Below are positions 15,096-22,595 of a DNA stretch of 28,854 nucleotides, piece by piece (within the stretch, counting starts at the first letter, position 1; each line of letters opens with the position of its first letter). The DNA is from Bacilli bacterium (GTDB taxonomy: Bacteria; Bacillota_I; Bacilli_A; RF39; UBA660): assembly GCA_016302935.1 (NCBI GenBank), contig JAEDMO010000006.1, forward strand, positions 1-28,854. Direction: 5' to 3'. The translations under genes and the position numbers were made by a program. The notes under the pieces were generated by a model, which was not told the origin of the DNA, did no database searches, and worked only from the letters and a program-made list of their open reading frames with translations.

Positions 15096-15980
15096 TTATG
15101 CTCCACCTACTACCTCATAAGAATCAATTATCAGGAAGAAGGCATCTTTGTCTATAGTTTGTACTACTTCTTTTAACATAAAATATTCATTTGTTGGTAT
15201 TACACACATTAACATTTTATTTTTTTTGTTGCTATAACCTCCTTGGGCTGCAATGCTTGTAACACTGTGAGATAGGTTATTAATAATATATTCTTTAATT
15301 TCTTTATCTTTTTTGGTAACTATGTAAAATACTTTTTTATCAGATATTCCCAAAATAATACGATCGGTGACTACGCTTGAGATATATAGTGAGATAACAG
15401 CACATAATGATTTTGGTATTCCAAAGACGAAGCTAGCTCCAACGATGATAATAGTATTTATAATTAGACTGGCAGTTCCCATGGATATTTTTAGGTATTT
15501 ACACATTATTTGATTTAATATTTGGGTTCCACCTGCTGAAAAGCCATTTTTTAAAATAATTCCAGAGGCAAAGCCCCCAATAACACCTCCAAATACTGAT
15601 ATTAGAAAAATACTTTCTGTTTGAATATTAATTAGTTCTGATATATGAGATGTGGCTTTTACGAAGATGGGAAATACTAATACTCCTATAATTGTTCCCA
15701 TAGTAGTTTTTACTCCTAGAAAGATGAAACTGATTATAATTAATATGATTGAAGCTATAAAGATGAATAAGGAAGGATCTATTCCAAATAATTCTCTTGC
15801 TATTAATGATAAGCCACTTGTTCCACCGGTGACAATATTATAAGGTTGGAAAAAAAGGTTAAAACTTACAGATGATAGGAACATTCCAAAAAGCATAAAG
15901 CAAAATCTTTGAGGGTAGTCTTTTTGATTAACACTTTTAATTAATTCGCTTATACTGTTATTAGTATCAAATAGTTTCAT
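15096..15980 (-). CDS. YitT-family membrane protein (DUF161 + DUF2179), second copy
   Basis: 294 residues. Five to six membrane spans (DUF161) up to about residue 205 contain the Gly-rich NIVTGGTSGLS and GFSAGGTQILNQI motifs. A C-terminal soluble DUF2179 domain (about 215-294) follows: KVFYIVTKKDKEI and GGYSNKKNKMLMCVIPTNEY. The biochemical function of this family is not established. An upstream in-frame start at 16010 exists, but the ATG at 15980 has GGAGG at ideal spacing and is preferred; it overlaps the end of the first copy by 14 nt. The two copies are clearly paralogous along their whole length. Confidence 0.9.
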   Translation of the reverse strand: MKLFDTNNSISELIKSVNQKDYPQRFCFMLFGMFLSSVSFNLFFQPYNIVTGGTSGLSLIARELFGIDPSLFIFIASIILIIISFIFLGVKTTMGTIIGVLVFPIFVKATSHISELINIQTESIFLISVFGGVIGGFASGIILKNGFSAGGTQILNQIMCKYLKISMGTASLIINTIIIVGASFVFGIPKSLCAVISLYISSVVTDRIILGISDKKVFYIVTKKDKEIKEYIINNLSHSVTSIAAQGGYSNKKNKMLMCVIPTNEYFMLKEVVQTIDKDAFFLIIDSYEVVGGA

Positions 15981-16863
15981 TTTGGATCCTCCTACCAACT
16001 TCGTAGGCATCAGTGGCTAGGAAAAAGATGTTTTTATCAATGGCTTTTAAGCCTTCTTTAACTAGGTAATAGCTTCTTGTAGGAATTACGCAGAGAATTA
16101 ATGTTTTTTTGTCATTACTATATCCCCCTTCTACATTAATTAATGTTACTCCACCATTAATTAGTGAAAGAAGATATTTTTTTATTTCTGTTTCTTTATC
16201 TGTTATGATATAAAAGGCTTTACTTTGGGATACGCCTAACATAACTTTATCGGTTAGAATACTTATTATATATAAGACGATAATTCCATACATAACAATT
16301 TCCCATGTGAATACTATTTTTCCGCTTAAAACAATAAGACCATCGGTAATTAGCATAGCGTTACCAATGCTTGTTTTTGAATATTTGGATATTATTTGAT
16401 TGATAATATCGGTTCCACCAGTGGTAAAGCCAGTTTTATAGACTAATCCGTAACCAAATCCTGCTATTACTGCTCCAAAGATAGCAATTACAATCATCTC
16501 GGTTCCATCAATGTTGATATTATCGGTAATTAAGCCGGTTAAATATACGCATATAGGAAACATTATTGAACCTACTATAGAGTTTTTGGTTTTATTTTTG
16601 CCAAGGGTGAAGTAGCTTATTATTAAGAGTATTATATTAGCAATTAGGATGAATAATGAAGGATTTACACCAAATTCATTTAATACTATAGATAGTCCAC
16701 TTACTCCAAAACAGACAATTCCATACTTTAAAAAGAACATATTAAAAGCGAAAGCTACTATTAGGCAGGCACAAAATAGAAGCAAGTATCTTTTAAATAA
16801 TTCTTTTTTATTTACTTGTTTAACTATTTGTTCGATATTGGTTTTCTTTTTAAAAGGCCACAT
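15967..16863 (-). CDS. YitT-family membrane protein (DUF161 + DUF2179), first copy
   Basis: 298 residues with the same plan as its downstream neighbour: membrane part with GIVCFGVSGLSIVLNE and GFTTGGTDIINQI, then the soluble DUF2179 part (KAFYIITDKETEI, GGYSNDKKTLILCVIPTRSY). It starts one base after the prfB stop, with AGGAAG before the ATG, and is therefore cotranscribed with prfB. In Bacillus subtilis a YitT-family gene (yvjA) lies in the same neighbourhood of prfB and ftsEX, as I recall it. No transport substrate can be read from the sequence. Confidence 0.9.
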   Translation of the reverse strand: MWPFKKKTNIEQIVKQVNKKELFKRYLLLFCACLIVAFAFNMFFLKYGIVCFGVSGLSIVLNEFGVNPSLFILIANIILLIISYFTLGKNKTKNSIVGSIMFPICVYLTGLITDNINIDGTEMIVIAIFGAVIAGFGYGLVYKTGFTTGGTDIINQIISKYSKTSIGNAMLITDGLIVLSGKIVFTWEIVMYGIIVLYIISILTDKVMLGVSQSKAFYIITDKETEIKKYLLSLINGGVTLINVEGGYSNDKKTLILCVIPTRSYYLVKEGLKAIDKNIFFLATDAYEVGRRIQNETI

Positions 16864-16864
16864 A

Positions 16865-17960
16865 TTATACTTCCTTTCTTAAGTATGCGTTGATGAATGG
16901 TTCAATATTTCCATCTAATACTTTGGATACGTCACTTGTTTCGTATTCTGTATCATTATCTTTTACAAGAGTGTAGGGACACATAACATAGCTTCTTTTG
17001 GCATAGCCAAAGTTGATATTTAAATCTGTTTTCATACTGTTTATTTGTTTATTAGACTCCTCTTCTTTTAGAGCATACAGTTTGCTTTTTAAAATCATTA
17101 AGGCTTTTTCTTTATTTTGAATTTGACTTCGTTCATTTTGACAGGTGACTACTATTTTGGTTGGAATGTGAGTAATTCTAACTGCTGAATCAGTTGTGTT
17201 TACGTGCTGTCCACCGGCTCCACTACTTCTATATACATCTATTTTCAAATCATTATCGTTTATTTCTATATTTAATTCTTGTTTTATCTGTGGAATAATA
17301 GTAACTCCAGCAAAGGAAGTATGTCTTCTTGCTCCAGCATCGAAAGGACTAATTCTAACTAATCTGTGTATTCCATTTTCACCTTTTAAATATCCATAGG
17401 CGTTTAATCCTTTTACTAGAATAGTAATACTTTTATATCCTGCTTGTTCATTTTCTTCATAATCAGTTATTTCATAACTAAAATTATTTTTAGTAATATA
17501 TTTTATATACATTCTACTAAGCATCGCTACCCAATCACAACTTTCGGTACCTCCTGCTCCAGGATGAATTTCTATTATGCAGTTGTTACTGTCATATTTT
17601 CCGTTTAAATAAGTTTCTAATCTTAATGTATTTACTTCATTTATTAATTTGTCATAATTATCTTTTATTATACTATATAGTTCTTCATCAGGTTGATCAA
17701 GTAATAAATTTATCGTCTCAATGTTAGTTTCTATTTGGCTTTTTAATCTGTTTATATTATCAGTTATATTTTTTAAGGCATTAAATTTTTTGATAATCTC
17801 GTTAGATGTATTTTTATCGTTCCAAAAGTCAGGTGATTCTATTTGTTTTTTTAGTTTTGATATTTCTTTGTTTTTATTTTCTAAGTCAAAGAGACCTCCC
17901 AATTTCAGTAGTTTCCTCATTTAACTGTTGATATTTGGTTAATAACTCTTTTATATCCAT
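16865..17960 (-). CDS. prfB: Peptide chain release factor 2 (programmed +1 frameshift)
   Basis: Recognises UAA and UGA stops. Translation begins at the ATG at 17960 with an AGGAGATG site and runs 24 codons to ATTGGGAGGTCTCTT, then an in-frame TGA at 17888-17886. A +1 shift at CTTTGAC continues as DLENKNKEI to the stop at 16865. Total product about 364 residues, normal for RF2. The long second frame contains the tripeptide-anticodon region RISPFDAGARR (SPF) and the catalytic loop SSGAGGQHVNTTDSAVR (GGQ). The frameshift is the conserved autoregulatory device of prfB and not a sequencing error. It is followed at once by the YitT genes. Confidence 0.96.
17885..17900 (-). promoter_or_regulatory. 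prfB programmed +1 frameshift site
   Basis: On the minus strand GGGAGG-TCT-CTT-TGA-C. A Shine-Dalgarno-like GGGAGG lies 3 nt upstream of the slippery CTT-T, exactly the layout of the Escherichia coli site (AGGGGG-TAT-CTT-TGA-C). Low RF2 makes ribosomes pause at TGA and slip forward, restoring RF2 synthesis. Confidence 0.95.
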
Positions 17961-17987
17961 ATTTTCATCTCCTATTTTTCTGTTTAT

Positions 17988-17996
17988 ATTGTATCA
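17988..17996 (-). promoter_or_regulatory. Extended -10 promoter of prfB
   Basis: On the minus strand TGATACAAT at 17996-17988; no convincing -35, since that region is the T-tract of the lysS terminator. Leader of about 20 nt to the ATG at 17960. Confidence 0.5.
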
Positions 17997-18002
17997 TATA
18001 AG

Positions 18003-18035
18003 TAAAAAAAAGAAAAACCAATTTATGATTTTTCT
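18003..18035 (-). terminator. Terminator of the dusB-lysS operon
   Basis: On the minus strand AGAAAAATCA (18035-18026) pairs with TGGTTTTTCT (18020-18011) across a 5-nt loop, ten base pairs including one G-U. It is followed by TTTTTTTA. Confidence 0.85.
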
Positions 18036-18076
18036 ATAAAATTTTTTCGTATTTTTAGTATTAATTGAATCTTAAA

Positions 18077-19552
18077 TTATTTATTTTTCATATGAGGGAA
18101 TAATATTACTTCTCTTATGTTTTCACTACCTGTTATTAACATTACGAGTCTATCAATTCCCATACCCATACCACCTGCAGGAGGCATTCCATATTCTAAG
18201 GCTTCAACGTAGTCAATATCCATTTCATTTGCTTCGTCGTTACCTAGTGCTTTTTCTTTTAATTGATTTTCAAATCTTTCGTATTGATCAATTGGATCGT
18301 TTAATTCTGTAAAGGCATTTGCGTATTCGCTACCACAGATAAACAATTCAAATCTTTGAGTAAATCTTTCATCTTGTTCGTCTTTTCTAGCAAGTGGGCT
18401 TATTTCAACAGGATGACCGTAGATGAAGGTTGGCTCAACTATTGTATCTTCTACGTATTTTTCAAAGAAAGCATTTACTATATGTCCATATGCAAAATGG
18501 TCTTCTACAAAGATATCATGTTCTTCGGCAAGTTTTTTTGCTTCTTCAAATGTCATATTTTTGAAAAAGTCTATGCCTGTTTGTTGTTTTATTGCATCCA
18601 CCATATGTAATCTTTTGAATTTTGGTTTTAGAGATATGTCGTGTCCTTTCCATTTTAAATCATAGGTGCCTAGTACTTCTTTAGCAACATTGCCAATAAT
18701 ACCTTCAGTTAAATCCATCATTCCTTCTAAATCAGAATATGCTTTATATACTTCTATGGTAGTGAATTCTGGATTGTGATTACGATCCATACCTTCATTT
18801 CTAAATAGTCTACCAATTTCGTATACAGCATCCATTCCACCTACTAAAAGTCTTTTAAGTGGTAATTCTGTAGCAATTCTTAGATAAAATGGCATATCTA
18901 AGGTATTATGATGGGTTGTAAATGGTCTAGCATTAGCTCCACCTAAAGTAGCTTGTAAAACTGGGGTTTCTACTTCAGTGTAACCTAGATTATCCAAGTA
19001 ATGTTGTATTGATCTAATTATCTTAGGTCTTGTAAATGCTACTTTTCTAGCTTCTTCGTTAACGATTAAGTCAACATATCTTCTTCTAAATCTTTCTTCA
19101 ACATCAGTAAGGCCATGAAATTTATCTGGTAGTGGTCTTAGGGCTTTTACTAAGTGGGTATAATGAGTTGCTTTTACTGATAATTCTCCCATATTTGTTC
19201 TAAAGACTAATCCTTCTATACCAACGATGTCACCTAAATCTGCTTTATCAAATAATTCGTACTCTTCTTCACCAACAACGTCTTGTCTTACATATATTTG
19301 TATTTGACCATATTTATCTTGGATATGCATAAATCCAGCTTTTCCTTTGCCTCTTTTGGTCATAATACGGCCTGCTATTTTAACCGGTATTTCTTGTTCA
19401 TGTAACTCTTCTTTAGTATATTTGTCATATTTTTCTTTAATTTCTTGTGAATTTGATGTTACATCATATCTTTTTCCAAAAGGGTTAATACCTTTTTGTC
19501 TTAACTCCTCCATTTTATTTCTTCTAACTATTTCTTGTTCTGTTAATTCCAT
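18077..19552 (-). CDS. lysS: Lysyl-tRNA synthetase (class II)
   Basis: 491 residues, full length. An N-terminal OB-fold anticodon-binding domain (about 55-150; IAGRIMTKRGKGKAGFMHIQ) is followed by the class II catalytic core: motif 1 around YLDNLGYTEVETPVL, motif 2 YEIGRLFRNEGMDRNHNPEF, motif 3 GMGMGIDRLVMLI near the C-terminus. It charges tRNA-Lys. AAGGGAATTGATAAA precedes the ATG. It follows the RDD gene by four bases; the dus-lysS neighbourhood is also found in Bacillus. Confidence 0.98.
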   Translation of the reverse strand: MELTEQEIVRRNKMEELRQKGINPFGKRYDVTSNSQEIKEKYDKYTKEELHEQEIPVKIAGRIMTKRGKGKAGFMHIQDKYGQIQIYVRQDVVGEEEYELFDKADLGDIVGIEGLVFRTNMGELSVKATHYTHLVKALRPLPDKFHGLTDVEERFRRRYVDLIVNEEARKVAFTRPKIIRSIQHYLDNLGYTEVETPVLQATLGGANARPFTTHHNTLDMPFYLRIATELPLKRLLVGGMDAVYEIGRLFRNEGMDRNHNPEFTTIEVYKAYSDLEGMMDLTEGIIGNVAKEVLGTYDLKWKGHDISLKPKFKRLHMVDAIKQQTGIDFFKNMTFEEAKKLAEEHDIFVEDHFAYGHIVNAFFEKYVEDTIVEPTFIYGHPVEISPLARKDEQDERFTQRFELFICGSEYANAFTELNDPIDQYERFENQLKEKALGNDEANEMDIDYVEALEYGMPPAGGMGMGIDRLVMLITGSENIREVILFPHMKNK

Positions 19553-19556
19553 TTTA

Positions 19557-20150
19557 TCAATTCCCTTCTTTAACTACTTCTGTATGTGTCATTAAATCTT
19601 GTAATCCTAGTTTATCTTTTCGATATAAAATCATAAAGCTACTTACTAAGACAAATAGAGTTTCAGCTGTACTAATCACTGTTCTTATTATGTAATAGGA
19701 CCCTGAATTAACCGTTAATACTGCGATTAGTGTTACTATTGTAGTAATAATACTGTTTATTATAAGCGTTCTTATAATAATATCTTGTATTTTTAAAATT
19801 CCATCGTCTTGCTTCCGTATTCTAATTTTCATTAATTTTTTGCCAATTGTTTGGCCACCATTTAAAAATTGAAAGATAATGAAATAAGCGATACTCATTA
19901 CTAAACCTATGATAGTGCTTGGATAACTAGATTTAGCTATTTCATAATCTAGTTTCTTAGCTTGAGATTGGTATTCTTCGATGGTTATTTCTTGTTTACT
20001 GTATTTACTTATTAAATTTTCTTGTTCTTCTAGTAATTTATTGTAGTTACTACTATTGATACTGGTAGATGATATGATACTTAAAATAATGCTTAATAAC
20101 ATAACATCTATTATGTATGCTAAAAATCTTTGTAGAAAAGTTGCTTTCAT
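19557..20150 (-). CDS. RDD-family membrane protein
   Basis: 197 residues. The N-terminus FLQRFLAYIIDVMLLSIILS carries the Arg and Asp of the RDD motif in the first membrane span. A polar, predicted helical stretch (about 38-75) separates it from spans near 77-95, 120-145 and 150-170, and the middle contains GGQTIGKKLMKIRI, another family hallmark. RDD proteins have no single established role; some act in ion exchange or transport. It is between dusB and lysS in one operon (19 and 4 base gaps), with AGAGGTGA before the ATG. Confidence 0.88.
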   Translation of the reverse strand: MKATFLQRFLAYIIDVMLLSIILSIISSTSINSSNYNKLLEEQENLISKYSKQEITIEEYQSQAKKLDYEIAKSSYPSTIIGLVMSIAYFIIFQFLNGGQTIGKKLMKIRIRKQDDGILKIQDIIIRTLIINSIITTIVTLIAVLTVNSGSYYIIRTVISTAETLFVLVSSFMILYRKDKLGLQDLMTHTEVVKEGN

Positions 20151-20168
20151 TGGCTCACCTCTTATTAC

Positions 20169-21155
20169 TTATTTTATACTATTTTTTAAATAATTTAAAT
20201 AGTTATTTAAAATTTTTTTTATTTCTTCGATAGTTTTAGCTTGATTTATAGCGTTTTTTATTGGTCCAGAATCTTTAAGTCCCTTTAAATACCATGCCAT
20301 ATGACTTCGAATTTCTAGAATAGCTACTTTTTCGTTTTTTAAATCAGTAAGATATGATAGGTGTTTTAGTGCCATATTAATTTTTTCTTCATAGGTTGGA
20401 TCTGGTAAGATAATATTTTCTTCAAAGTAGGTAACTAATTTTTTTATTAACCATGGATTACCTAATGTGGCTCTTCCAATCATAATGGCATCACACTTGG
20501 TATATTCTAGCATTTTTTTAGCACTTTCTATGTCTTTGATATCGCCGTTAGCAATTACTGGAATATTGACACTTTCTTTTACTTCTTTGATGATATCTAA
20601 ATCAACGTTACCACTGTAGCCTTGTTTTCTCGTCCTTCCGTGAATTGTTATGGCACTTGCGCCTGCTTCTTCGCAAATTTTGGCAACTAATTTAGCATTT
20701 ATGTTTTTTTCATCCCAGCCACTTCTTATTTTTACGGTTACAGGGCATGGTACTGCTTGAACAACACTTTTAACTATTTTTTTTATTTTATCGGGATTTT
20801 TTAATAGAGCAGACCCTGCTTGTGATTTTATGGCAATCTTAGGTACGGGGCATCCCATATTAATATCTATAATATCCGGTTTCATTTGTTCATATACTAT
20901 TTTTGCTGATTCAGTAAATGATTCTATGTCACTGCCAAATATTTGCTGAGCGATTGGTCTTTCTTCTTCGGTTAGATAAAGCATTTGTTTAGTTTTTTCA
21001 TTATCATATATAATTGCTTTATCGCTAACCATTTCAGCATATATTAAGCCCGCTCCCATTTCTTTAACAATTCTTCTAAAGGCACTGTTAGAAATACCTG
21101 CCATAGGAGCTATAACTATATTATTTTTTAGTTCTATATTACCAATTTTAAACAT
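20169..21155 (-). CDS. dusB: tRNA-dihydrouridine synthase, DusB-type
   Basis: 328 residues. A flavoenzyme that reduces uridine to dihydrouridine in tRNA D-loops. The TIM-barrel (about 1-240) shows IAPMAGISNSAFRR, DINMGCPVPKI with the catalytic Cys102, ITIHGRTRKQGYSG and PVIANGDI for FMN binding; a helical C-terminal domain follows. A GTG at 21182 is in frame, but the ATG at 21155 has GTGGTGAT in place and matches the family N-terminus MFKIGNIELKN. It is first in the dusB-RDD-lysS operon. Confidence 0.95.
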   Translation of the reverse strand: MFKIGNIELKNNIVIAPMAGISNSAFRRIVKEMGAGLIYAEMVSDKAIIYDNEKTKQMLYLTEEERPIAQQIFGSDIESFTESAKIVYEQMKPDIIDINMGCPVPKIAIKSQAGSALLKNPDKIKKIVKSVVQAVPCPVTVKIRSGWDEKNINAKLVAKICEEAGASAITIHGRTRKQGYSGNVDLDIIKEVKESVNIPVIANGDIKDIESAKKMLEYTKCDAIMIGRATLGNPWLIKKLVTYFEENIILPDPTYEEKINMALKHLSYLTDLKNEKVAILEIRSHMAWYLKGLKDSGPIKNAINQAKTIEEIKKILNNYLNYLKNSIK

Positions 21156-21165
21156 TTTATCACCA

Positions 21166-21181
21166 CGGATATATTTTATCA
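21166..21181 (-). promoter_or_regulatory. Possible extended -10 promoter of dusB
   Basis: On the minus strand TGATAAAAT at 21181-21173; no clear -35. A start near 21166 would leave a very short leader that just holds the GGTG ribosome binding site of the ATG at 21155, and would exclude the upstream GTG start. Confidence 0.35.
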
Positions 21182-21227
21182 CAAAATGTTGTTTTTTAAT
21201 ATAGTTATTATCATAAAGTATTAGTAG

Positions 21228-22103
21228 CTATTTTTTTAGATATAATTTTTCACCTTGATATAATTTAATAGCATATATATCATTTTGGGTAGCAGTATAT
21301 ATTAACTTTCCTTCTTCTTTTAATGATTCGTTTTCTTTAGTTAACTGCTCTACTTTTTGTTTTAATATTTCTATTTGTTTTTCTAAGTCTATGTTTAAAC
21401 TATTTTCTTTTAAATATATAGTTGCCCACTTTGGATCATAGGCAATATAATAACCTGTATCTATTTGATACCAGTCATATCCATCTTTAGTATCTTTACT
21501 TATTATGTTATATATACCTGGATTTATGTAACCTAAAATTTTGCCATTGGGGCTTTCTCTTACTCTTAAATCGGTTACGTTTTCTTTTATCATGATTTGA
21601 TCCTTGGTTGTATCTTTGGTTACTTTGGTTCCTAAATAAATCTTTGTTTTTATAATTTTATTTGTTCCTTCTAAATATGGAAGCGGATCTTCAGCAATAT
21701 TATTATTTCTTATTTCAAAGTGAACGTGTGTTCCTGTAACATAGCCAGTTGCTCCAGTATAACCTATAATACTTCCTTTTTTTACTTTATCACCTTTTTT
21801 TACTCTGACGCTTCCTAACTTCATATGAAGATATCTAGTTGTATAGTTATTATCATGTTTAATATATACGTAGTTGCCCGCTGATTTAGTGGCATCATAA
21901 CCTTCAACGGAATCTCTTGTTTCTATAACAACACCATCTTCGAAAGCTATTATATGGTCATTTTTTTCATTTTTATCAATTAAATCTATTCCTTTATGAA
22001 AATCACTAACAAGTCTATCTTGCATATAAAAGCTTCTATTTCCATAATTACTAGTAATCTTTTCGTTTTGGTTTTTTAATACATGATTTATAATATTGGG
22101 CAT
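21228..22103 (-). CDS. Endolysin-like M23 peptidase with SH3-like domain and coiled coil, no signal peptide
   Basis: 291 residues. Residues about 10-140 are a LytM/M23 zinc endopeptidase: FHKGID (His36, Asp40), YLHMKLGSV, and GTHVHFE (His127, His129), so the zinc ligands are complete. Residues about 170-232 resemble a bacterial SH3 wall-binding domain (NVTDLRVRESPNGKILGYI, DGYDWYQI). A charged coiled coil follows (about 235-265) and a short tail. There is no signal peptide or membrane span, unusual for a wall enzyme and more like a phage endolysin. Its ribosome binding site is buried in a 17-bp hairpin. It is last in the rlmH operon. No phage genes are adjacent, so phage origin is only a suggestion. 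Confidence 0.85.
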   Translation of the reverse strand: MPNIINHVLKNQNEKITSNYGNRSFYMQDRLVSDFHKGIDLIDKNEKNDHIIAFEDGVVIETRDSVEGYDATKSAGNYVYIKHDNNYTTRYLHMKLGSVRVKKGDKVKKGSIIGYTGATGYVTGTHVHFEIRNNNIAEDPLPYLEGTNKIIKTKIYLGTKVTKDTTKDQIMIKENVTDLRVRESPNGKILGYINPGIYNIISKDTKDGYDWYQIDTGYYIAYDPKWATIYLKENSLNIDLEKQIEILKQKVEQLTKENESLKEEGKLIYTATQNDIYAIKLYQGEKLYLKK

Positions 22104-22145
22104 AATAATACTCCTTTCATTATATTTTATGAAAGGAGTATTATT
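22104..22145 (-). promoter_or_regulatory. Perfect 17-bp hairpin occluding the ribosome binding site of the M23 gene
   Basis: On the minus strand the left arm (22145-22129) and the right arm (22120-22104) are perfect inverted repeats with an 8-nt loop. The right arm contains the GAAAGGAG ribosome binding site and ends directly at the ATG (22103). The left arm contains CTCCTTTC, the same sequence as the anti-Shine-Dalgarno of 16S rRNA. There is no T-run, so this is not a simple terminator. A TATAAT lies at 22124-22119 in the loop and first bases of the right arm. Confidence 0.75.
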
Positions 22146-22160
22146 TGGTTATATTATTAA

Positions 22161-22595
22161 TTATTTGTGGTATGTTTCATTATTTATAATTTTGAAACTT
22201 CTATATATTTGTTCTAGCAATATTAATCTAAACAATCCGTGAGGAAAAGTAAGGTTAGAAAAAGATAGATGGTAATTGCTTCTTTGTTTTATCTCATCAC
22301 TTAATCCAGTGGATGAACCAATTATAAAAGTTATCGTGCTATAGTGTATGAGGGTATTATTAATTTTATCTGATAGTTGTTTAGAATCTAATGGTGTTCC
22401 TTCAATTTCTAAGGATATGATATATTCTTTACTGGTTATGTTTTTGAGTATTTTCTCTTTTTCTTCTTCAATATTAGAATCTGGCAATTCAATAATTTGA
22501 ATTTTATGATATTTATTTATTCTGGCAATATAATCATCAACAGCTTCTTTTAAATAGGCCTCTTTTAATTTACCTATGCATATTATTTTTATCAT
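22161..22595 (-). CDS. rlmH: 23S rRNA pseudouridine-1915 N3-methyltransferase RlmH
   Basis: 144 residues. SPOUT-fold methyltransferase acting on helix 69 of 23S rRNA. Family features are the start MIKIICIGKLKEAYL, the SAM-binding FIIGSSTGLSDEI, and the nearly invariant C-terminus LTFPHGLFRLILLEQIYRSF then NETYHK. A longer in-frame reading from 22637 lies within the femX gene; the ATG at 22595 gives the family N-terminus and overlaps the femX stop as ATGA. It is a little short of the usual 155-159 residues. Confidence 0.95.
   Translation of the reverse strand: MIKIICIGKLKEAYLKEAVDDYIARINKYHKIQIIELPDSNIEEEKEKILKNITSKEYIISLEIEGTPLDSKQLSDKINNTLIHYSTITFIIGSSTGLSDEIKQRSNYHLSFSNLTFPHGLFRLILLEQIYRSFKIINNETYHK

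Noticed and set aside
16865..17960. prfB as a broken gene or sequencing error, because an in-frame TGA interrupts it after 24 codons.
   Set aside because: The GGGAGG-TCT-CTT-TGA-C context is the conserved programmed frameshift; the two frames join to a normal-length RF2.
22104..22145. The 17-bp inverted repeat as an ordinary rho-independent terminator of rlmH.
   Set aside because: No T-run follows on the minus strand; instead the ATG of the next gene does. Some attenuation is still possible.
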